From: Chrysoporthe austroafricana
Taxonomy: Eukaryota > Ascomycota > Sordariomycetes > Diaporthales > Cryphonectriaceae
Reading direction: 5' to 3'
Length of the DNA stretch: 64,000 nt
NCBI GenBank assembly: GCA_001051155.2
Contig: JYIP02000007.1
Location: forward strand, 2,730,342 to 2,794,341
In this document: positions 44,139-54,999 of the stretch, piece by piece
Position numbering within the stretch: position 1 is the stretch's first letter
Layout of the letters: the number at the start of each line of letters is the position of its first letter
Position numbers and translations under genes: made by a program
The notes under the pieces: generated by a model
Seen by the model: the letters and a program-made list of their open reading frames with translations, nothing else
The model's database searches: none
Told to the model about the DNA's origin: nothing

Positions 44139-44149
44139 AGTAGCTATCC

Positions 44150-46780
44150 AGGTAGCTCACTTTCAGGTCGACGGGGCCAGCTGTCTCGCAAGGCGGAGGG
44201 GCAGGGCAGCGGGACAAGGCAGGGCAGCGTGAAAGTGCAGATGGTGGGCTGCGGGCACGGGCTGGGGGGCGGCGGCGGCAACGACAATGACAACGACAAC
44301 CCCCGCCCGTCCGCGGACGAGATGGCATCGACGAAAGCAAGTCGACAACCCTCCCAAGAGTGGCGACGACGACGACGAAAGCAAGCCGACCAAGGGCAGG
44401 TGGCCTGTCTCACAGCGCACGCACGCCGCAGCCTCGATACAGCTGGGCTGGGACTTGGACGTTCGGGAGCGTTGCAGTTCTGGTTCGCCTTCAAGCCCTG
44501 CCTGTTGGTTCGAGCAGAAAGCATAGACGGGGCCAGCTGTCTCGCAAGGGGGAGGGGCTGGACTGGGCAGGGCACGGCACGGCAGCGTGAAAATGCAGAT
44601 GGGGGGAGGGGGCTGCGGGCATGGGCCGGGGGCGACGATGATGACGACGACGACGACGCCGCCGCCGCCACCCCTCGTTCGTCCCCGAATAACATGGCAT
44701 CGGGAGGTGTACGGGCAGACAGGAAGGCTTGGGGAATGTCGTCTTCGTCGCCGCCGCCGGACCGCAATAGCAGAGATGGTTGCTGACAGCGGCCCAGGCA
44801 AGTCGAGTCAACACAATCCAGTCACTTCAGCTCGGCACCCTTCGACTGTTGCTACTGTTGATTTTGCGGGAAGGCCGGATAGAACCGTGGGAGGGGGGCA
44901 GGCTAAGACGCCGCCAGCTGTGAGGACGGAAGGACGAAGCTGGGTACTGCGAGAGAACTGGGCTGTGGCAGCGCGGGACTCGATCTACTGCGGAACAGAG
45001 GCGTGTTTCGGAGAGCAACTAAGCTGCCTGAACGCATCGATGTCAGCCATGGTGAGGAGAACAGATACATAGCGCAGCAGGAGGGGCCATGGACCTGGGC
45101 CCGGGACCTGGGCCCGGGACCTGGGCCCGGGCATTCTGTACTCGCCTGCATGCTGGACCTTTTGTATCGGAACAACCACAATCCACCCTCCGGACCGAGG
45201 GACAAACCTCCTCTTGCAGATGTATCTCTTGAGACGTGGAAGGTCTTCGCGGGTACCGAGAGAGAATCCAGGTGTGGCATCGCGGGCCTCGGTCTGCTGC
45301 GGAACAGAGGCGTGCTTCGAGGAGTGGCCAGACTGCTTGAAAACATCGATGTCAGACATGATGAAGAGAACAAGACGAGGATAGAAGGCAGAGGCAAGCG
45401 CGAGAAAGCCAGACCCGAAATTGAGGTTGCCCGCCAGCGAAGCAATAGCCGGGCCGGAGGGGGCAGAGTCCCGGCGAGGCTGCACGCAAGGTGGGCCACG
45501 ACGGCTTCAACCCCGGTCAAACTGAGCTTTTAAGGACTCATGACGGAAGAACGTCGACTTGCCTGTCTTGAACGGTACCTGACAGGCGGCTCGAGTCAGC
45601 TTGCTTTGCGTGGGCCGCTGGGGTCCGGGACGGCGGCGGGGGCGACGATAACCCCCCCGTCCGTCCCCGGAGGATGAGGTGGCATTGGGAGGTGTGTGGG
45701 CAGACAGGACGAGGCCCGCGGGACGTCGTCTCCGTCGCCGTCGCCGGACCGCAGCGGCAGAGGTGGCGCGCTGCTGGGTGGGTGGATTGGTTGGTCGGTG
45801 GTGGGCTGGTCGGTATCAAGTTCACCAAGTTCACGCGTTTGTCTGCCAGCTCACGCGTCTCGACCCCTCCTCTCTGTTCTTTGCTTGTCCCGCGGGGTGA
45901 AGCATGTGCGGGGAGGACGCCTTGCTCCTTTGGGCGATAGCGCTTCGCTTATTTCGGGAACACCCCCGACCTCTGGGGACATGCGGGGATATCAGGAAAT
46001 AGCATGAAGATATCGTGAAAGCGCTTCCGAGGCATGGGGAGATGGCGGGGGCGTCTGGGGAGGCCTTGGGGGAGCTTGTCCAGGTGTCCTTGAAATGCCC
46101 CCGGGCGTGCCTCAGTGCGCCCAGGCACGTTCCTTCGTTAAGGAGCTGCAGTCGCTGTCCCTTATTCTCCTCCTCGAGCTCGTGCTCGCTCGAAGCACCG
46201 TTTGATCCCTTGGGATGCATCCGATGGGCGAGGATGAGAACAGCATTCCGAGGCCGGGCAGGCCGAGTATGGGGGCTGAGCTGGTCGGGCATTCAGGGAC
46301 ATCCAGAAATGCCCGGAAGATAGCTTGGAGGCACGTTCAAGGGCCGTAGAGGCCTAGAGAGGCCCAGGGGGGGGCGCCGCCTGCGTGTTCAACCGTCGCG
46401 GGCGGGGCTCTCTGTCCATAGGATCACGCCTGCACAAGAGATAGCTGTCTGGCCTGGCCTCATACACACTGGGCCGTGTAAAGGTCACTGTTGCTGTGCT
46501 GAGGCTGCTGCTAGAACCTGGCCCCTAGTCTGCCCGTGTTCCCCTCTAGCATTCCGCCTGGCATTCCGTCTGGCATGTTCCCTCCTGGCGATAGATCGCC
46601 TCCGCCGAGCCCTCCGGAGCAACCCCCCAACAGCAAGTCCGCGCTCCTCTCAGATCCCCCACCGCCCATGCAAATGAAAAGTAGTCGATCGACGCTGGGA
46701 ACCCGCAGCCTGATTAGCAGATGAGCTTGGTTCATTGGTCGCCCACATCGAACTTACAGCAGCTCCGGTATGTGCAAGTT
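44150..46780. repeat. nested tandem duplications, no gene
   Basis: About 44165-44330 repeats at 44520-44680 (GGGGCCAGCTGTCTCGCAAG to GTGAAAxTGCAGATGG). About 44640-44790 repeats at 45610-45775 (GGCATxGGGAGGTGTxxGGG). About 44985-45110 repeats at 45290-45400; its minus strand reads DIDxFxQ then KHASVPQ in both. GGGACCTGGGCCC is tandem at 45095-45130. Long frames are present but low complexity. Confidence 0.6.
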
Positions 46781-47680
46781 TCAGTTGCGGAACAGGGAGG
46801 AGAGCAAGGGAGAGAGCAGGGCGGAGAGCCTGGCCTGGGACAAGAGCCACAACACAAATAGCCCGCTCGAAACACCTGCCAACAAGACCATTATGAACAG
46901 CCAGTGGCGGCGGGCATCTTGCTGGTTGCGGTAGTCGTCTCGAATTTTGGCTGCGTCGATCGCCGCTTTGATGATGGCGAGGTGGCCGTCGTTAATTACC
47001 GAGCTGTTGGGGCCGCTGCAGACTGCCAGTGTGATCGGATCATGAGTCAAGACTGTCAGTGCCTTGTCGGCTGGGGCAGTCGCCCAGTCCTTGAACGCCC
47101 CTTGCTACGCGGCGTTCATGGAAGACGGGTCGGCCCCGGTCGACGTTGACCGGCCGAAGAGAGAGGCGATGATGTTGCAAACACCACGCGACCAGCCTGG
47201 GGCCATGGCTGGGCTGGCCTGGTCGCTCTTGTCGGCCTTGTCGTCGTGAGCGCCCATGATGCCTGCTGGTTGGATGTGGATAGTAGCAGTGCGGTAGAGG
47301 TGAGGGTGGAAGCGAGAGAAAGGGGGAACAAGACCTACCCTTTGTCGGGCGGGGGAATATAGCTAGCCAGCTGTATTCGTCATGCATAGCGCACGGAGCA
47401 CTAGATACGCCGTGCTGTCATGGTCATCACCCCCGCGCGCATGCATGCTGGCCATCCGCGATGCGTTCAGGCCCACCTTCAGCCCCGCGCGCATGCTGGC
47501 CATCCGTCCGTGGCGGTCGGTCTCAGCCGCAGCGCAGAGAGCATCCCGTATGGCGCCGGCACCTTCCTCACCCTCAGCAATTTCATCATGCTGACAACTC
47601 GTACCGGTATTGGCTTCAGCCTCGGCCTCGGGACCGGAGCGGGCAAGGTCCTATTCGGTTTCGGTTAGCAATCTACCCAT
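46781..47680 (-). pseudogene. membrane-protein family, copy B, two nonsense codons
   Basis: It starts MGRLLTETE and stops at TAG 47651-47653, where copies C and D have AAA or CAG. It continues DLARSGPEAEAEANTGT and an acidic region, then (from 47250) a part ending NAA, TAG 47105-47107, QGAFKDWATAP. In copies D and C the second stop position is TGG or TGT. The C-terminal part is HWLFIMVLLAGVSSGLFVLW, a clear membrane helix like those of copies C and D, ending at TGA 46781. Both stops fit C-to-T changes at CpA on one or the other strand, as repeat-induced point mutation produces, but two sites prove nothing. Confidence 0.75.
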
Positions 47681-48209
47681 CCATAGAATAATAATAACAA
47701 TAACAATAAAGATTCCAGAGGATATTCTGCTCAGGGAAAACCCTAATACGGCTAGTTCCATATTGCCTAGTCGTCAAGGTATAATAGAGGTATAATGGGG
47801 GATGAATAAGAGGTCGACCGAATAATTGGGCGTAGCACGAACTCTTCGGGTGGTGGAGGTGGTGGGGAACAAGAGGAGGAGCCGAAATGGAACCCCAAGG
47901 GTGGTATTATATATTTTCTGGTCACGGCCCGAGCGCCTCCGTGTCCTACCACGTGCAAGGCATGTGCTACAACATGCTTCTTAAGAACCTCTCGTCCCCC
48001 TGCTGCTGCCGTAGTCGCCTTCCAATCGCTATCCAGGACGTTGAGCTGGAACCGGTAGGCCAGAAAGACGTCTGCTGCGTTCTCGGCCATCCATCCAACC
48101 TCACCGCCAGCAATTATCCGTAAGTTGTACCTCTACGAGTGGAACGGCTTTAGCGGCCGACTATCGTCCTCGCCCGACCGGAACATTAATTATTGCATAT
48201 TGTTCTCAG

Positions 48210-48500
48210 GCTAGATCTGCTGGTAGATCAATAAATGCCAGTATAGCAAGCCGTTTTTTCGGTTGGGACCTCGTGGGTGGGCGGGTAGGCCCGCGCGCGT
48301 GGCAACCCCTGTCCGATCCATAGCCTTGGGTGCGGCCAGCGCCATCCCCGGTCACTGCAGGCAGGGTTAGCCCAGGAGGGCTTCGACGCAATCCCTCAAA
48401 AATTGATTAATGTTAATGATTTCAGGCTAGACCTGTTGATATGTCAATGAATGTCAATATGGTATGCCGCTTTTTTGGTTGGGATCCTTTTCCTGGAGGC
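48210..48500 (+). repeat. dispersed GATxAATGAATGTCAATATGG repeat
   Basis: AGGCTAGATCTGCTGGTAGA with TCAATAAATGCCAGTATAG (48210) and AGGCTAGACCTGTTGATATG (48425), each followed by GGTTGGGA(C/T)C and CCCTGTCCGAxCCA-type sequence. Related pieces lie near 41905 and 60045-60130. A non-coding repeat family with no diagnostic ends. Confidence 0.5.
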
Positions 48501-48847
48501 GTAGGTGCACAGCCGTTTTGCGTTCGATGACGGGTCGGGCGGGTGCCATTCTTCAATCCTGGTCGCTGCGGCCAGAGGGGGGCAGCAGCGCAGCACGACT
48601 CCAGTGCTGGATTTCTTAGCAACAGAGCAACAGAAAATTCCGGGAAAAATTATAATATACTCTCTATCTCTTTCAGAAGAGATCTTTTATTTTATATTAA
48701 TACTGTGGTTGCTGTATTTTGGGGTGAATCCTTCTCCGTCGAGTCTACCTGGCAAGGATGGCAGCTACTGAGTGCCGCTGTTTTGTTGTTATGGGCGGGT
48801 CCAGGAAGGCTTCGGCGCATTCAAGCCACAAAATTCATGCCACACTT

Positions 48848-49150
48848 GTTGTATGCCCTGCTATTTGTGAGTGGTCCCATTATGTACACGTATTTAGCAA
48901 TATGCAATCCCATTGAAGCTGGCACATGCTGTCTGCTCGCAACTCATCATCTCTTGACAAGGGGTCCTTGGTCCGTAACCTTTCACATGTGGATAAAGAA
49001 GTTACATATGGATAGAGAAGTCATATGTGGACAGGAATGTGGATATAGAAGAAGCATATTGTAAATGACAGGACATAGTTGTAATAGAGGCCCTCGGGCC
49101 TCAGCAAAGGCAATATATAATACCAGATCTGTCTAGTCTTCGAGCTCCTA
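48848..49150 (+). mobile_element. possible solo LTR
   Basis: TGTTGTATGCC at the left and CTCCTAACA at the right enclose about 300 bp with repeated ACATATGGATA/GAAGTCATATG motifs and a TATATAATACC box, as in Copia-type LTRs. Homology between the 5' flanks of membrane-protein copies B and C begins just to the right of 49150, consistent with an insertion ending there. I see no target-site duplication. Confidence 0.3.
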
Positions 49151-49273
49151 ACAAGGGTTCCTGCCCCCTACCACCTCCACCATCCCCAAAGGTTCGTGCT
49201 ACGCCCAGTGCTCGGTCGACCTCTTATCACCCCCGACCTTACCCATACCACATACCCTCACGACCAGGCAAGC

Positions 49274-50155
49274 ATGGAACCGGCCGCGTCAGGATCTCCC
49301 GTAAGCAGCGCATCCCCTGTAAGGATGGGTAGATTGCTGAATGAAACCGAGAAAGACTTTGCCCGCTCTAGTGCCGAGGCCGAGGCTGAGGCTAATACTG
49401 GTACGGGCCGTCAGCATAATAAAACTGAAGGCGAACGTACTGGTGGCGCTGTACGGGTCTCCGCTGCGGCTGAGATCGAGACTGGAGACGAGACCGAGAC
49501 CGCCGCTGCGGACGGCCAGCATGCGCGCGAGGGTGAAGATGAGCGTGAACGTACCTTTACCGTACGTCTGACGCTCGATGCGCCGTCTATTGCAAATATC
49601 GCTCGCTATAATTCGAACGGGGCCGGCGCTGCGGCTGAGATTGTGACTGGAGACGAGAACGGGACCGCGTCTGCAGCTAAGATCGATACTGAAGGCGGCA
49701 ACGGGACTGCCGCTGCGGATAACCGGAATGCGCGCGAGGGTCAGGGAGAGCGTGAACGTATCGGTACTTCGCATCTATCCGCCGCAGATACCGCTCGCTA
49801 CATTACGAATGCCGTTCGCCCGATAGACTTAGGCCTTACTCATACTTTCTCTCGCCTCTATACTCGCCTTTGCGGCACTAAGCCTGACCAAAAGCCAGTA
49901 ATAAGCGCTGCTTGTCAACAGGCATTTAAGGATGGGGCGACTTCCGCTAATATGATAGTAGTGAAGACAAATAACCCTTATACCTTAATAGTCAGCGGCC
50001 CAGGCAGCGAAGAAATTATTCGGCACAGCCATTCCTTCTTCGAGGAAGCGTTTAGCTTAGCCCGAAAGCGAGACGACCAGCTCGTACCGATCTTGATATG
50101 CGGTAATGTGGGTCTGTTTTTAATACTCTTGATTACTTTTGCAGTACAGATTTGA
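49274..50155 (+). CDS. membrane-protein family, copy C, intact
   Basis: 293 aa from ATG 49274. The family signature GRLLNETEKDFARSSAEAEA follows an extra leader (MEPAASGSPVSSASPVRM). A 15-bp stretch (AATCTTTATTATTTG in copies A and D) is absent here, joining leader to body. Two internal acidic repeats (TGDETETAAADGQHAREGE and TGDENGTA to AAADNRNAREGQ) are followed by a conserved domain (NAVRPIDLGLTHTFSRLY, then KTNNPYTLIVSGPGS). It ends in a C-terminal hydrophobic segment (VPILICGNVGLFLILLITFA) running to the last residues. That layout suggests a tail-anchored membrane protein with a cytosolic acidic domain. No known family recognised; function unknown. Confidence 0.7.
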   Translation: MEPAASGSPVSSASPVRMGRLLNETEKDFARSSAEAEAEANTGTGRQHNKTEGERTGGAVRVSAAAEIETGDETETAAADGQHAREGEDERERTFTVRLTLDAPSIANIARYNSNGAGAAAEIVTGDENGTASAAKIDTEGGNGTAAADNRNAREGQGERERIGTSHLSAADTARYITNAVRPIDLGLTHTFSRLYTRLCGTKPDQKPVISAACQQAFKDGATSANMIVVKTNNPYTLIVSGPGSEEIIRHSHSFFEEAFSLARKRDDQLVPILICGNVGLFLILLITFAVQI

Positions 50156-52381
50156 TATTAGTAAGAGGAAGGGTTCGGCAAGGCGATCTATCGCCAGAGA
50201 GAATGCTACAATAAAATACGAGCAGATTAGAGACCAAGTTCTAGCAGTAATATTAATATAGTAACGAAAATCTTTGCTCTACCAAATGCGTTAAGCCAGA
50301 CTAGATAGCCATATAAGACTATCGATATTCCCGGGCAGCTGGGACTGCTTATTCCTTGTCGAAATATCCAATTTCTATTTGCAAGCCGTGAATTTGCCAT
50401 AGCTATTCGGCGATAGACCAGCAAGCCAGTCCGGCTATTGCCTTGGTTCGACAACTGATCCGACGATATCCCTTTTTTCAATCCACGTCTTTTATCGCCC
50501 TTGTCTTCTATACCACGTCAGGCTAGGCTATATGCACTGTTCTTTCTGCTAGGTCTGGTTCCCTCATCTGTCTGTACGCACCCTTGGGTTGTTTGAGCCT
50601 ACTGCCCCGGATCTAATGGTCGGCGTGAGGCATTTCTGGTTTATTGACACAGGCCTTTCCTTGGGCATCGATATCAAAGACAGGAGATGATAACGTTGCA
50701 GCCACGTACTGTCTCTTGTATGGCATATTCTCTTCAAAAGGACGGCGACGTTTTGATAGTGCCACTTGACGCAAATCTGAATGAATTGCTGCAGCCATCC
50801 AACGGCCCACTGATGGGAGCAAAATGGCCTGAAGGCATGTCGGCACACCCAACCCTGGTTCCCCGGTAGCCAGGGGCTTCCTCTGGGGCTCCCGCTCAGG
50901 AGTTGTCAGTAGCTGAACGTATATAGAGCCTCGGCAGAGATCCGCCGCGTCTCCTACCAACCAACCAGAATTTGTTCGGTACCGCCAGTATCGCTGCATG
51001 CGGGGCTTCGACGCCGACCGAAGACAGCCTGCTCGCAAACGAAAAAAAAAAAAAAAAGAAAAAAAAAGAGCGGCTTCTGGTGATCATGCTTCATCTGCAA
51101 TGCTGCAGCCGCAAAAGCCGGACCCCGAGACGCCACCAGCTCACGAGACTCCTAGGCATATTCGCCGACCATGACAGGACTAGTGACGATGCGTCGCCGC
51201 TTCTACAGAGCAGACAAGTCCCCAATTTCCAGCCCACCGCCCCGCCCCTCCTTCCCGAAGGCAACGGCCGTTTCGAGGCCTTCTGCGTCGATAAGCTAGT
51301 CAAGGCTGGCGGCCGGCCAGCAGCACTTGGGCCACCGAGATAGCCATGTGCCACCAGTTGGAGGACTGAATGTCTCCAGCACAAATGGCAGTGGGACAAC
51401 CGCGGCAAGATTGCTAACGAGGAGGGCTTCTCTGCCTATCTGAAGAAGGAGATACCTGCACAGGGGAGAGGTGAAAATGGTTTCAGACGGCTCGTTTGAG
51501 GTGATAGTTAGGCAAGTATGGAAGTACGAATAGCAATCCCTCGAGGTGTTCGGAAAGGTGAGCTTCGCGCAAGCGGTGGGGCAACGCCTGGCATCTCACA
51601 ACTTTTCACGACCATTCCAGCTTTCCGAGGACCCATGTCGTCCATGTCGCCCACGCGTCTTGCTGGCGAGGATCAAGCACCTTAACTAGATCTACTAGTA
51701 GCGGGACCACCATGCTGCGGCAATGAAAACCGCAGAGCCACAGTATCGTAGGGCTTAGGACGAGCTGCAGCGCTTCGATGCGGCTCTATTATTAACAATA
51801 TCGACGACAACCGCGTCACTCGATGAGCTCAGCTCAGCCAGAACCGAACTGCAGGCGACAGGACAGCAAATCTACAAATTTCTCAGAGGCACAAAGGCTT
51901 CCCGATGGGAGGAGACGGCCCTCTGCGATGGATTCTTGGAAGCGTCTGTACCTCTCACAGGGGATCCAAGATGACTTCGTCCAATCTATGGAAAAGGCTG
52001 CTGTGCCTTCTGGGCGTACGACTGTTTTCTTCGCGTATCCTGTTTTCTTCGCGTATCCTGTTGACTTCGGCCTTCTTTGTGTTGCTGGTGAGAGTTTATC
52101 AAATTTACCGATTAGATAGGATACTGGTGGTATTCCAACGTCTGCAGATCGTTCTCTGAAGCTCGTAACGTCAATGCTATTCAAACGAACACATGAAAAC
52201 TCAAGAGATCAGTTTTCATAAATACCTATGCGGGATCATGGCCTAATATATTGAGCCAAACAAAAATCTTCGTTATTATGCTAATGCTGCTTCTAGAATC
52301 TAGCCTCTAGTCCCGCCGTATTGCCTTCTAGCATTCTCTCTAGTGATGAATCGCCTCTGCCGAACCCTTCTTATCAACCTC
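50156..52381. other. spacer with decayed sequence
   Basis: 50530-50650 is paralogous to the flanks of the transposon at 55.0 kb and is its empty site (TACGCACCCTTGGG at 50575). An A-rich run lies at 51042-51068. CTTCGCGTATCCTGTT is tandem near 52030. The + strand at 51800-51960 reads ELSSARTELQATGQQIYKF and SRWEETALCDGFLE, a possible protein remnant I cannot name. No gene I can support. Confidence 0.45.
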
Positions 52382-53164
52382 TTACCACCGCCACCAATAT
52401 CGCTTCCGATTATACTCCTCTATAGCATCTATAGCAGCGATGAATACGAGACAAAAACAGAAGAAACCGACAAAACCTAGCACCAAGAGTATTCTGAGCC
52501 GATCGTCGCGGTTATCCTCTCTCCGTCGGGCTAAGGCAATCGTCTGTTGGAAAAGCCGATAGTTATCCTCGGTGAATTCCGTACTATTTGGTCCGCAAAT
52601 TAGTAAAGCGACAGAATCGTCTGTTCTAACTACTATTGCATTAGCAGTAGTCGCTCTGTCCCTAAGCGCTTGTTGCCAGGCAGTGCCCATAAAAAGCTCT
52701 CGGTCGGACCTATTGCCGCAAAAGTAAAGGTAGAGGCGAGAGAAAGTATAAATAAGGCCTAAGCCTATCGGGCGGATAGCGTTTATAATATAGCGAGCGA
52801 CATTTGCAATAAATGGCGCATAGAATACTAGACGCATAGTAAAGATATATTCACCTTCGTTTCTACCCTCGTGCGCATGCTGACTATCCGTAACGTCGGC
52901 CCCGTTCTCGTTTCCAGTCTCGATTTCAGCTGTAACGTCGGCCCTGTTCTCATTTCCAGTCTCGATCTTAGCTGTAGCGCCGGCCCTGTTCTCGTCTCTA
53001 CTATCGATCTCAGCCGTAGTGCAAATAGCATCCCGTACAGCGCTGCCGGTACCCTCTCCTTCAGCTCTATCATACTGACGGCCCGTACCAGTATTGGCCT
53101 CAGCTTCGGCTTCGGCACTGGGGCGGGCAAGGCCCTGCTCGGTTTCGTTCAGCAATCTGTCCAT
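52382..53164 (-). CDS. membrane-protein family, copy D, intact; divergent with DUF7924 gene
   Basis: 260 aa from ATG 53164. The N-terminus is MDRLLNETEQGLARPSAEAE, followed by an acidic region with repeated AEIETGNENRADVT units. A conserved domain follows (INAIRPIGLGLIYTFSRLY, FCGNRSDRELFMGTAWQQAL, VRTDDSVALLICGPNS). A strong C-terminal hydrophobic segment (LLVLGFVGFFCFCLVFIAAI, about 224-243) precedes a short aromatic/basic tail (YNRKRYWWRW). No signal peptide, so it is probably anchored by its C-terminus. It is transcribed away from the DUF7924-like gene at 53632, with 467 bp between. Similar conserved spacing sequence lies upstream of copy A. Function unknown; family not recognised. Confidence 0.75.
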   Translation of the reverse strand: MDRLLNETEQGLARPSAEAEAEANTGTGRQYDRAEGEGTGSAVRDAICTTAEIDSRDENRAGATAKIETGNENRADVTAEIETGNENGADVTDSQHAHEGRNEGEYIFTMRLVFYAPFIANVARYIINAIRPIGLGLIYTFSRLYLYFCGNRSDRELFMGTAWQQALRDRATTANAIVVRTDDSVALLICGPNSTEFTEDNYRLFQQTIALARRREDNRDDRLRILLVLGFVGFFCFCLVFIAAIDAIEEYNRKRYWWRW

Positions 53165-53631
53165 CTTTACAAATAATAAAGATTCTAAGGATCTGCTGCT
53201 TACGGGAGATCTTGATACGACTATTCTTGTGCTTGCTTAATCGTAAAGGTATAAATGTATGGTATGGGTATGGTTAAAGGAAACCGACCGAATACTGGGC
53301 ATAGCATTTGGTATATATATATATATATATATTGCCTGGTCATTGCTCAGGCCTTCTTGTAATATACAAGGCATGGGCTATCGATTGCGTTCTAAAATAA
53401 TATGCTTCTTCTTTGTCTATATATGAAAGCATAGCAAGGTTACAAATTAAAAACCTTGGTCAAAAAATAATGAGTTGCGAGCATAAGTCTAGCCTGCAAT
53501 AAAGCTACTATTGTCGTTATAGCAGTCTTTCAGTTATTTATAGCCGCCCAGGCCTGTAGTAATAGACCAAGCTGCCGCGCGATTCCATCCTCGCACGTTT
53601 CTTCCTTGTAGACCATCACAACCAACCCATT
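53165..53631. promoter_or_regulatory. shared divergent promoter region
   Basis: 467 bp between two divergent intact starts. Contains a TA run at about 53312-53330 and AATAATATGCTTCTTCTTTG, which also occurs upstream of copy A near 29040. AATAAAGCT and CGCCCAGGCC are also found upstream of the broken DUF7924 copy at 42.4 kb. Conservation next to different copies suggests functional promoter elements, or simply co-duplication. Confidence 0.5.
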
Positions 53632-54798
53632 ATGGCGGAGAACCGACAGCCAGTATCGCTTACCCTCCGCTCTGGGGATGTCCAGAACAGTATGAAGGAG
53701 AAACATATTGGAGGCTGGCTAGAAGACATCATTGCGTCCAAGAGACGCTGTCCATCTGACTCGTCTCTAGAGCTGTTGCCTACCGACATGTCGGCGTTCC
53801 AGGCAGAGCCCACTCTGACAGATCCAGACCTTGGGTCCTACCATACCGGGGATTCTGTACCTATCTCTGGGTCCAGTATATCCCAGAGCAGGCTTGTCGA
53901 GCTTCCGGACTACCACTCAGTCAACCTCGAAGCCAACCTGATCTTCTATCGCAAACCATACGAAAATCTTCCCGAGCGCGTTCAGATGCTCGTACGAAAC
54001 ATACTGCAACAGCGATCGTCTCCAGGCCCATCTCTCGACGAGCTTGAGAAGGACCAAAACCTGGCCTTGCTGGAAGAGGTCATTTCCGAAGACGCAGTCT
54101 CACGTACCTTGCAGCGTTCTATCCTTCCGGCGGCGGACCCACGCCTGGAAGATGTACTGGCATTGTCTTGCAGGTTGCCAATCTCTAAGCATGCTATTCC
54201 GGCTTCCAGTGCACAATGGAAGATTAGCACCCCGTGTCCTGGGTTTCTCTATGGGTACCGACGGGATACAGCTTTCCCAGATGGTAGTAGTTCTCGAAGC
54301 CGGCTTATTAGCTTAGCGCCGGAGCCACATGCTAATAACGATGGCCTGCTTTACCCTTTTTTCGCTATCGAGCTCAAATCTGATCGCAGCAATGGCAGTA
54401 TGCACGGATCAACTAACCAGGTGCTAGGGACTAGTGCATCAAGAGTGCATATGATAGAACGCCTCAGGGTACGTTCTGGACCGGGGGTTATATTAGATAG
54501 TACGATATTCAGCGCTATTACGAACGGTACAGAAACAAGACTCTTAGTCTCGTGGAAGGAAGGTGCAGAGTTCTTTATACAGAGAATCGGTGCTTTTCTT
54601 TTGCAAAGGCCGCAAGATCATCTAGATTTGCGTCGATGCGTTCGCAATATTATGGAATGGGGCAAGGGAGAACGTCTGGAACAGATCCGCAGTGTCCTGG
54701 GTGGACCTCTAAATTCACGAAGCGAAGCTGGGTCACGAGGCGAACATAGACGCTCAGTAACGACGACGGAGAACAATGGAGAAGGAAGTCGGTATTGA
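53632..54798 (+). CDS. DUF7924-like protein, copy 3, intact with E-x-K
   Basis: 388 aa in one frame from ATG 53632. N-terminal part: MAENRQPVSL then GGWLEDIIASKRRCP (20-42). The core has LEANLIFYRKPYENLPERVQ near 99, FLYGYRRDTAF near 205, YPFFAIELKSD at 241-251 with E247 and K249 placed as in PD-(D/E)XK folds, MHGSTNQVLGTSASR, and FSAITNGTETRLLVSWKEG. The C-terminal helix is VRNIMEWGKGERLEQIR, then a Ser/Arg-rich end. Complete, with the expected catalytic pair, so of the three copies here this is the best candidate for an active protein. DUF7924 is assigned from memory; activity and substrate are not known. It pairs with the divergent membrane-protein gene. Confidence 0.8.
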   Translation: MAENRQPVSLTLRSGDVQNSMKEKHIGGWLEDIIASKRRCPSDSSLELLPTDMSAFQAEPTLTDPDLGSYHTGDSVPISGSSISQSRLVELPDYHSVNLEANLIFYRKPYENLPERVQMLVRNILQQRSSPGPSLDELEKDQNLALLEEVISEDAVSRTLQRSILPAADPRLEDVLALSCRLPISKHAIPASSAQWKISTPCPGFLYGYRRDTAFPDGSSSRSRLISLAPEPHANNDGLLYPFFAIELKSDRSNGSMHGSTNQVLGTSASRVHMIERLRVRSGPGVILDSTIFSAITNGTETRLLVSWKEGAEFFIQRIGAFLLQRPQDHLDLRRCVRNIMEWGKGERLEQIRSVLGGPLNSRSEAGSRGEHRRSVTTTENNGEGSRY

Positions 54799-54999
54799 AG
54801 TCACCCTTTGCGGCCTATCTGCATAGACGTGTCGTTCTTCAATCCAGGTCGCTGCAGGCAGGGCTTCGACTCACGCAAGCCAGAAACAGGCAGTGGCTAG
54901 ATTGATGCAGTCCTCCCGATGTCGAGGGATTGCTATGCCATAGGCTATAGGCACTATTCTTTTTGCTAGATCTGATTCCCTTGTCTGTCTATACGCATA

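Noticed and set aside
48543..49064. A 173-codon + strand frame with hydrophobic stretches
   Set aside because: It spans the 48.4-kb repeat, an AT-rich part and the possible LTR, so it is unlikely to be one gene; no family resemblance.
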